Assembly: GCF_002025665.1 (NCBI RefSeq)
Contig: NZ_CP018786.1
Span: 1,054,001-1,118,000 of the forward strand
Reading direction: 5' to 3'
Length of the DNA stretch: 64,000 nt
Source of the DNA: Chryseobacterium indologenes
GTDB taxonomy: Bacteria > Bacteroidota > Bacteroidia > Flavobacteriales > Weeksellaceae
The notes under the pieces are model-generated. The model was not told where the DNA came from and made no database searches. It was given only the letters and a program-made list of their open reading frames with translations. Of the stretch, positions 15,697 to 26,000 are shown piece after piece (the first letter of the stretch is position 1; each line of letters starts with the position of its first letter). The position numbers and the translations under genes are program-made.

Positions 15697-17088
15697 ATGT
15701 ATAAACTTTTTTATTCCAAAGCATTCACGGTAATTGGATTGTCGTGTTCTGCTTTATTTTATTCTCAATTGGTAGGATCTGATGCCCAGCTATGGGAAAA
15801 AGCCAATCCAACACTTCGAGAAGTAACGAAATGTAAAGACGAAAATTTACTCAATTTTCATTGTGGCATCAAGGACAAACTTTTTAAGAAATATATTAAA
15901 TACAGTAAGAATAAGAGTCATACTCTTACAGCTGTTCATCGGTCGAAGGAGGATGAGTTAATATGGGAAAATACTGAAAAAAAGATTTCCTTGGGCAACA
16001 ACAACTTTAAAACAGGTAAAGAAAAAACGGTTGAAATTAGAAAAAAACCCAGTATTTTTTCATTTATAGCAGCAGCTGATATTAATCGTGAGAAATCAGA
16101 CAGTATAAAAATCAAATTCGAGGACCAGAATCTTTACGAAATTATATTTCTGCCAAGAAAGGCGAAATCTTCAGATCTAGGTAAGATACATTCTTACCTC
16201 TCTATTAAATATGGAATTTCATTGGAAAAAGGGAAATATTACAGCAGTGATGGAAAGGTTATCTGGGATCCTGAAAAACATAAAGAATTTAAATATAAAC
16301 CCACAGGATTAGGAAGAGATAATGGTAATGAATTATATCAAAAACAATCTTCCAACCAGGCTGATCAGTTTTTAACAATTGGTAAAAATTCTATTGAAAG
16401 AATAAACGTAGAAAATCAGGCTGTTTTTGAGAATAATCAGTTTGTTATTTGGTCGGATGATAACAAAGAATTAGCGTTGAAAAATGATGGGAATTTTGAT
16501 ATCCTGCAAAAAAACTGGGAGATCAATTTTATTGGTAATAAGGTTTCTAAAACTGATTATAGTGTAAGGATTTTGAAGACAACAATGAATCCGGATTCAT
16601 TATCTGCTACTTACTGGCTGTTTTTGAAAAAGCCTGATGGAAGTATTCAAAAAATCCAGGGAGCTGAAACTGATCGTTATATCATTTTTAATAAAGTTGA
16701 TTTTCTTAATGAATTTGATAGTGGTGATATCGCTCATTTCACCTTTGCTGTGAGTCCTACCAAAGATTCTAAAAAAGATGTAATGGGCCAAACCCAGCAT
16801 TCTGGTTCGGGATTACCAATGAGCAGTAATGAATTATCACTGAATCAAACTAAAATTAATCTTTATCCCAATCCGGTTAAGAAAGGACAGACCTTTACAG
16901 TAACTTTTCCACCTATGGATAACCTTGGTATTTCCATTTATGATGGGGCAGGAAGACTTATTAAGCTTGATAATATAGATCGCAAATCGACCCATTATAC
17001 AGGACAGCTTGCTGTTCAGAGTGTTTATATCATCAATCTTATCCAGGATAAAAAAATTATAAAAACGTTCAAATTAATTGTTGATTAA
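15697..17088 (+). CDS. T9SS type A sorting-domain surface protein with a DUF8202-like domain
   Basis: 463 residues. An N-terminal signal peptide (to about residue 23) is followed by a region containing EIIFLPRKAKSSDL, SYLSIKYGISLEKGKYY, DGKVIWDPEKHKEF and TGLGRDNGNELYQKQSSNQ (about residues 150-225). This pattern is typical of flavobacterial surface proteins with a DUF8202-type domain. The C-terminus (NLYPNPVKKGQTFTVTF through the final KTFKLIVD) is a type A type IX secretion sorting domain, so the protein should be exported by T9SS and anchored or released at the surface. The Rhs gene starts 8 bases after its stop, which implies cotranscription and a possible joint role in display or delivery of the toxin (inference). 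Confidence 0.8.
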   Translation: MYKLFYSKAFTVIGLSCSALFYSQLVGSDAQLWEKANPTLREVTKCKDENLLNFHCGIKDKLFKKYIKYSKNKSHTLTAVHRSKEDELIWENTEKKISLGNNNFKTGKEKTVEIRKKPSIFSFIAAADINREKSDSIKIKFEDQNLYEIIFLPRKAKSSDLGKIHSYLSIKYGISLEKGKYYSSDGKVIWDPEKHKEFKYKPTGLGRDNGNELYQKQSSNQADQFLTIGKNSIERINVENQAVFENNQFVIWSDDNKELALKNDGNFDILQKNWEINFIGNKVSKTDYSVRILKTTMNPDSLSATYWLFLKKPDGSIQKIQGAETDRYIIFNKVDFLNEFDSGDIAHFTFAVSPTKDSKKDVMGQTQHSGSGLPMSSNELSLNQTKINLYPNPVKKGQTFTVTFPPMDNLGISIYDGAGRLIKLDNIDRKSTHYTGQLAVQSVYIINLIQDKKIIKTFKLIVD

Positions 17089-17096
17089 ATTATACC

Positions 17097-20000
17097 ATGA
17101 AAATAAATAAGAATCAATTTCCCGTTACGAAGAAATCGTTTCTGCTGATATGCTTTTTTGCGTGTATGTTTGTTTTTGCAGGCTTCACCAAAGAGGACAG
17201 GCAGAAGGTTCGGGGATTCAAGAAAGAACTGATGAGTAAATGGACCGATAAAAAGGTTGATTCGCTTAATCAGAATGCAGATGAAAGCTCTTCTCATCAA
17301 TTAGTACAATCTGAAAAATCTCTTCAAAAAAATATCATAGGAGATCTTGGAATTTCAAATTCTGATAAGGAAAATTTAGGATTTTCTGAATTGGGAAATA
17401 CTATTGCTAACAATAGCGAAAGTTTTTATCCATCAAAAGAAAAAGAAGGAACAATTGGTGCTTTCACAGAACAGGATGAAGATGAGGTATCTGATAACTT
17501 TTTTACGGTGGATGTTCCGTCGGTGGAAAAAAATGCAGTCGCTTATCTGGAATATGATTTGTTTGGTCTGGCTTCTCATGAGTCAGTATCCAGATCTATC
17601 AACCATAATATTGCGATAGGAGGAGGAATTATTATTCCTAGTGCAAAATGGAGTCATCAGAAAGAAACTCTTAATTCAGGACTTATTAAAACAGGTTTCA
17701 ACACGGTATTATTCACTTCACCGACTACGGGAGTAAAATATAAAATAAAAAACCTACGTATCGTTTTTGATAAAGAGAAGAGATCAGAAAATAATCTGCA
17801 TCTAACTTCTGCGCTGTCAGGAGATCAGCTGTATGTAAAAGGAAACACTACTTCACTATCAGATTTGGTAGTTAATAATGAGGTTATTGCTGTGAAAAAC
17901 GGTGAATTTGAAAAGGTTATCAAAATTTCTGAGGAAAATAAAGTAGCTGGTTCATTCTCTGTTATTGCAGGAGGTGTAGCCAATACTTACAAAATTCCGG
18001 TTTCTACAAAAGCTTTTAAAGTAGTTGATCACTACTACGCAAAGCCGAAAGGAGTTGAAATTTCAAAAGATAAGGAGTTTAGCATAAGCTATGAAAATAT
18101 GAATGTTTCTATTGAAAAAGGAGCATCAGAGTCGGCTTATATAGAAATACTGAAATTAAGAGAAAAGGATATTCCTGCAGTTTCTCAGGGGCTTAAAAAT
18201 GTTACCCTGAATAATGCTGCCTATAGATTTTCTTTAGTCTCAGGGAAGCTGGAAAAAAAGGCTAAGATTACTATTCCTTATGATACGAAAAGACTGGGAT
18301 TATTTTCTCCTAAAGATATTAAGGTTTTCCACTTTGATTATGCTAAAAAACAATGGGTTTCGGATAAATCAGTTGTTGATGAGAAAAATAAAACGGTAAT
18401 GGTAGAAGGAGATGGAGACCATGATTATATCAACGGAATTATTTCCGCTCCGGAATCTCCCCAGACAACAGCTTTTTCACCAACAAGTATCAGCGGATTA
18501 AAAGCAGCAGATCCAATGGCAGGAATGCAGCTGATGAATGCTCCTACTGCAAGCCAAAAAGGAGATGCCAATATGAATTATCCTATCAAAGTTCCTGCTG
18601 GTTTGGGAGGATTACAGCCTTCTTTAGCAATAGGATATAACAGTGGTGCCGGTAACGGATGGATGGGTGAAGGATGGGATCTTCAGGGATTATCGGCGAT
18701 CTCAGTAGATACCAGATGGGGAACACCTAAGTTTGGTGCCCAGGAAACGGAACTGTATACTTTAGATGGGGAAATGCTTGTTTATCCTAATGGTTATCTG
18801 CCACACAGACATAATAATACAAGTGAGACCTCTACAGATATTACAACAGCAAGGCAGGTACGTAATTCGACAGGGAAAAAACAATTTTATCTCAGAAAAA
18901 ACCATGATTTTACTCTTATAGAAAGAGAAGGGAATACACCTTCTGATTATGCATGGATAGTAACTTCTACAGATGGTACTAAGAGTTATTATGGCGGAAG
19001 TGATAATTCTGTTATAAAAAATGATGAAGGCCAGATTGTTCATTGGGGATTAAGAATGATAGAAGACAGTAATGGTAATAAAATGATGTTTACCTATCAG
19101 AAAAATATATTAGATCTTGGATCAACTAATGCCCTAACCGGAGGAGTTTATTTTCATATTCAAAAAATAACTTACGGAAAAAATCAGGATTACAGTGTTA
19201 ATTTTATTGCTGAAACCGGAATTAGTAGAAAAGATATCAATATCAATGCGAAGCAGGGAGTAAAAAGAGTGGAACCATATCTTTTAAAAGCTATTGATAT
19301 AAAACATAAGACAGAAAAAATACGAACCTATGGAGCAGAATACGAAGATGGACAATTTAATAAAACAAGGTTAAGAAGATTATACAGTCAGGTATACAAT
19401 ATTAAGATCGTGAATCCGCTTCCTATTGTTGATGACTATTCTTTTGAATACTATAACCAGGTAGAAAATAATCAGATATTTGGACCTGATACTCAGGTGC
19501 AGGTACAGAATTCTGAAAATGTCTATAATGGACTGATCGAAAATCTTCTGAAACCATCCAAAATCAATGGAAATATTTCCTCTGAAAATGGATTAAACTT
19601 TAGACCGGCTGCTGGGTTGAATTTCTTTTATTCTTCCAATGACGCATATGGACACCTGATGTTTGGGTTCCCTTTTGGATATTCCACGGCTGAAGCAAAG
19701 AATGCCCAGCAGCTTATTGACTTTAACGGAGATGGTATTCAGGATATGATCTACAGAACCTCTTCTCAACTGAAATTCAGTCAGGGAAAACTGGATCAGG
19801 ACGGTCATTTATCTTTTTTACCAGCCAAACCCTTATTAAATTATAACAACAACTTTACCTATACCGAAACCAAGACCAACAATTCAGGATGGGATATGGG
19901 AGCTACAGTATACAGTAGATCCCAGATTAAATCTACATCCAGAGGAACCACATCTACCTATCTGATTGATGCTAACTCTGACGGATTAGTTGATGTTGTC

Positions 20001-23000
20001 AATAATGGACAGGTCTGGTTTAATAAATATAATAAGATCTCACAACAGCCTGAAATGACCATACATTCTGAATTTACAGAAAATATGGTAGTGAAGGACA
20101 AGCCAATTGCACCTCCGGTCTTACCTCCGGACGATCCTATTTTTACTCCAGATATTCCGGCAGTACCCATTACTGATGTTGTAAAAGTATGGATAGCTTC
20201 ACAGGATGGGTATATCACGATTAAAGATAATATATCCGTACCTTCTTATACTGGAGATCAGGGTGATTTACCCATAAAAATGTATTATTCGGTGGAAGCT
20301 CCTTACGCGTCTTCGGGTTCTTCTGTTAATACAAGAGTTTATCTTACTGAACTTACCCCTGGTGGCCTTGCGAAAAATATTTCGATCTCGAAGTACAATG
20401 ATTATTATACAGAAATGAATGCCATTTCACCGGGAAATAATACAGTATCCAATCAGGTAGGAGCTGCTAATAGTTCCAACAGGATTTTTGTAAAAAGTGG
20501 TGAGAAAGTATACATAAGATTGCATAAAAGCCAGAATAAGAATTTAGAGGTAAACTCTAATCCGGAAGTTATTTATGTTGATCCCTCAACCGGATCCCCA
20601 TTGTCAAGCAAGTTTGTATTTCAGGATCAGTTTAAGCTGAATAATGGAAATTATGGAAGTAATTTCCTGACCAATAATTTATTATCATCAGTGTATCTGG
20701 ATGGTACGGGAACAGCAAATATTACAGTGGAAAGTGTTAACTTTACCTCTAGTACAGATAACTTTACCTTTAAAGTGATTGCAGAAAATGCAGCTACTGG
20801 TGCAGCTACAGTGCTCCATTCTTCTGAATATATTCAGTCATATGATCCATTCAGTACTGAAGCTTTTACAGGTACTTTGAATGTGAATTCAAGTGAACCG
20901 GTATACTTGAAGTTTATTGTAGAATCTGATTCTCATACATCATTCTTCAGCAGCAACTGGAAAGATAAAATCAAAGTACATTATAATGCTGTTTCAAATA
21001 ATAATGCATCAGTTAACTTAGATTTGTATCCGGTTGCTCAATATCCTTCATATGCAGTAACGCAACTAAGAGCAAGAATAGATATTAGAAATACTCAGGA
21101 CAATCCTAACATTGTTAGTGGAAAAAGAGCTTTTGGTGTTCAGATAGACAAAGGTGTTACAAACTTTTCTACTCTTTCAACCGGAACGTTTTATTACGTA
21201 ATTAAAACCGGATCAACGGTGATGGGGAAAAGAAAAGTAACTGTAGCTGCTAACGGAGCTAACTCCGTGATTAAAGAAGAGGATATGATTGGTGGATTTG
21301 ATGTTCCGGGAATGAGTCCTATCAGCTTTTATAAGGGAGATTTAACAATACCGGAATTTGGTCAACCTCATCTTGTTAATATTCAGGTGTATTGTAAAAC
21401 TGATGGTGATTACGCTTTATTCAATAAATATTCTCAGTACTTCCAGGGGAAACCATTCAAAATTTACGGAAGTGGTGAGCTGATTACCTCTGTACCGCCA
21501 ACTTCGGTAAATACAGCAATGTATAACCCAAAAACTGCTGTCTATAATAACTGGGGACAATTTTTATACAATCCGGGAATTATCGAAGGTTACACCTATG
21601 GAAAACCAATTGAAGCAGAAACTATGACTCCGGGTAATGCAGCTCAAAATACTTATCCACAATGTATTCAGCAGCCTCCTTTAAGTGCAGAGGAGTTGGC
21701 TAAGTGTATTGATAACTTACCTAATGCGAACCCTAATACAGGAAATAATACAGTTTCCCAATTTGTTTCTCCTATGAAACCACATAGTTCACTGGTAAAT
21801 ACAGGAGGTAACTATACTGTTAAAAGCATTTGGGTGGGAGCCGGAGAGAATCAGTTTGCTTCTGCAGGTTCTTTCAAGGATGATGAAACTGTCAATTATT
21901 TCAATAATCCTATACCTAATACACCATCGGTAACACCTACAACTCTGGTGACAAAAGTACTTTCATTGGATACCACAATGAAGGCTATCAGTAGAAAACA
22001 GAGCAGCTATACCCGTAATACAACAAATACACTAAATGTATCAGTAGGAGGTGTAGGAATATCTGAAGCCGAATCAGAAACTGTACCTTGGGGAAAAGGA
22101 AGTATTGAAACTCAGACTTTCTCTGATATAAATGGAGACGGGTATCCTGATATGGTATATCCTGAGTCTATTCAAATGACAAACTCAGTCGGAAGTTTAG
22201 ATGATATAAACCTGGTACCATCGGGAGGTTTTCCTACAGATTCCAATACCTATCAGAAGATGAACTCTCTGGGATTCTCTTATAATCTTTTTTCTGCTAG
22301 TGGAAGAATTAGTGTAAATGGTCTTTTAGGAACTACTTCAAAAGGAGATTCTTCTATGCCATGGTCTGGGTCCGGATCTGCGAGTGCAGGAGTTACCAAG
22401 TATTTTAACTCATTTGATTCAGGGAGAAATTTTTGGATGGATATTAATGGAGATGGACTTCCTGACAGAGTGGTAGATGGAGGCGATCTGAATATGGGTG
22501 TAATGCTCAATCTAGGGAAAAAGCTGTTAACGCGAAAGCCTGTTGAAAATATGCTTACTTACCGATCTCACCCGATAGGAAGTGAAAATATTTCTATAGG
22601 TGGAGGGTTAGGTTCTTCAGCAAATATGGGTGCCTTGAGCAGCTTTGGATTTGGTATCAGTGCAAGCTTAGGCGGTTCAGCTTCAAAGGGGACTGCAGAT
22701 GTTGTATATGAAGATATCAACGGAGATGGTTTAATTGATATTCTTGAGGTGAAAAATTGCGATCTATTGCCAGGTTGTACTAAATGGACCAATGTTCGCT
22801 ATAATTTAGGGCATAAATTTGATACAGCTGTTCCATTGCTTAAAACAGTAGGAAATGTAGATTTTACTGAAGAAAGTGGCTCATATAATGGCTATTTCTC
22901 TTTCGGAGGAAGCTTTATGGTAAATATAGGACCTATCCCGATTATTCCTCCTGTTCCGATTCTGAATCTTTTCATAAAAGTAGGAGCAGGAGCTACGGCC

Positions 23001-26000
23001 AACTTGGGGATCAATGTTTCTGATACTCAAAAGGCTTTCAGAGATATGAACGGAGATGGATTTGTTGATCTTGTAGTAGATAACAGTAATGGATTTACAG
23101 TTAACTATTCTTTGATTGGAAAAACCAATAAACTGAAATCTGTTACTCAAAATATAACCAAAGGGAAGTACACTATAGACTATCAGTTTACACAACCAAA
23201 CTATGAGGATCCACATGCAAAACTGGTGGTTAAAGAGGTTAAAATATTAAACCCGGATGTTTTTAGTACAGACTATACGCTTTCCAGTACAGAAAAAGAT
23301 ATTGTAACCCAATATAAATTTGAAAATTCCAGATATGACAGAAGGGAAAGAGATAATTTTGGTTTTGGAAAAGTAATACGTGAAGAAATCAATATCGATG
23401 GAAATCCTTACCGTAAAACTGAGGATACGTATTACAACACAAGTTATTTCTTAAACGGATTAATTAAACAAAGTAAAATCCTTTCGGGAAATGATGAGTT
23501 AATTTCCAAAGTGATCTATAACTATCGTTTATATAAATTTAAAGATAATACAACCAAAATAGACCCTAATTACTTAGCTGAAAGTTTTGATAACGGAGGA
23601 ACAGAAGGTAGAAAAATGGCTACCGTTCTGTTGAATACAAAGATCAATACGAGATTTGAAAATGGTGGTGAAATAGAGACTACGGAAAAAATGGAGTATG
23701 ATTACAATACCGGATTGGTTTCAAATTATACCTATACCAGCCCTACCAATTCCTATAAATCTGTGATCACTTATTGGACCGGTCTGAATAAAAATATGAT
23801 CGCAGTACCAAAAGAGATCAATGTATATGACGGAACAGGTTCTACTCTTTTAAGGAAGAGAAAAACCCAGGATATAAACGTTAATACAGGAGATGTCGGA
23901 AAATATATCGTATTTGATGGCTCTCAGGATATCATAACAGATTATACTTATGAACCTTCCGGTAATGTTAAAACGGTAACTTATCCGCCTGATGAATCAC
24001 AGAACAGATATTCCATATCCTACGAATATGATGATGAAACAGGTAAGTATGTAATAAGAACAACAGATGCCTTTGGATATATTTCCTTTGGACAGTATAA
24101 TCTTTATTTGGATGTTTTAACAAAAAGTACAGATATAACAGGAAATGTAATACAATATGGATATGATGACTATGGAAGGGCTATATCCATCATTGAACCT
24201 TATAGTCCTGCAAATATTTCTACAATAACTCACTCTTATTATTATGATCATTATGGTATGCCGAGTTCAGATCAGAATATTAAAATATTCCGTGCCAGAA
24301 CCTCTCATTATGATGCAGACCATCCGAATAACCTGATTAATACAGACTCTTATTCAGATTTTATGGGAAGAGTAATACAGGTGAAGAAAGATATTGATGT
24401 AAGTGGTGTGGAAAAAAGATCTGTTTCAGGAAGATCTGTTTTTGATGTATTCGGAAGAACAATAGAACAATATCATCCGGTACAGGAAGATCAGATGACA
24501 GATAATCTTAACCTTTCAATTGCTCAGAATGTAGTAAGAACCAGTTATGATCATTCAGACAGGATTAACAGTATGAAGGATGAAGATGGAGTGATGAAGA
24601 ATCTTACCTATCAGATTGAAGGAAACCTGCTTAAAACTACAGAAGAGTTTGATGTTATGAAAACGGAAACCTTTGCTAATGTGGAAGGACAGGTTGTTGA
24701 GAAAATAAATTACCTGAATAGTGACCCGCTGTCTACAAAATTTGAATACAATACAATAGGTGAACTGCTTATGGTAACTGATCCGCAAGGTATTAAGACG
24801 ACCTATAAGTATAACCTTGCCGGAAGAAGAACAGAAATGTTACATCCTGATAAAGGACTTACTACTTATGTATATGATTCTGCGGGACATCTTATCTGGT
24901 TTGGAACTCCAAATCTGGCAAATGATCCCACTATACAAACCCATCAGATTCATTATAAATATGATAAGAGCAGACTGACAGATATTATACTTCCTGATCT
25001 TCCGAGCGGAGTTACTAATCCTAATAACGTTCATTACAATTATATGCCTGCCAATTCAGGAAATAATTCCGGAAGGATTACGACAAAAACAGACGGGACA
25101 GGTTATACCAATTATAATTATGGTAAGCTGGGCGAAGTAATATCGGAGACTCGTAGAATATTCGGATACAATATTCCAACGATGGAATTCAAAACGGATT
25201 ATGTCTATGACAGCTGGAACCGTCTTAAAAAACTGACATATCCTGATGGAGAGCAGCTTACTTACAGCTATGACCTGGGAGGGAATCTTAAAACGGTAAC
25301 CAACGGAAGTTATAATTATATTCAGAATATCAAATATGACCTTTATGAGCAGAGAACAGCAGCCAACTATGGAAATGGAACAAGAACAGATTATTCATAT
25401 ATTGCTACCAACAGAAGGTTAGATCACTTTGGGTTATGGAGCAATTCCAATGCGTTTTTATCCAACAGCTACGAGTATGATAAGAGAGGAAATATTATCC
25501 GTCTTGCCAATGATGTAGGGGTAACGCCAAATCAAATGGGAGGAACCTATGCTTTCAAATATGGGTATGATACCTTAAACAGATTGATTGGTACGGAAAG
25601 TGATATGGGACTTAATGATAAAGGAGGAACTCCTACAACACCCAATACTTCTCCATATGCGCAAAGTAACTCACATTTTGAGCTTAGAAAGGTAACATAT
25701 AACGAAAGTGGAGGGATTGTATTGAAGGAGCAGGTGCATCAGATCGACCAGCAGCCGGAACCACTGAATACCTACGCTAATAATTATAAGTATATTCCGG
25801 AAACTCATAAAGTGAAGACGATTATTGATGGTAATATCAGTGGTACGCAGCAACTTTTCGAATATGATGATAATGGGAATACCATTAAACATGTTGATGA
25901 ATTTGGTGCCAAGCAGATGTTCTGGGATGAGCAGGATCGTTTAAAAGCTTTTTATAGTGACGACTCTGGTGTATACCAGTATTATGCCTACGATGATAAA

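Noticed and set aside
17404..17619. Alternative-frame open frame inside the Rhs N-terminus
   Set aside because: Shadow of the long, continuous Rhs reading frame; no independent signals.
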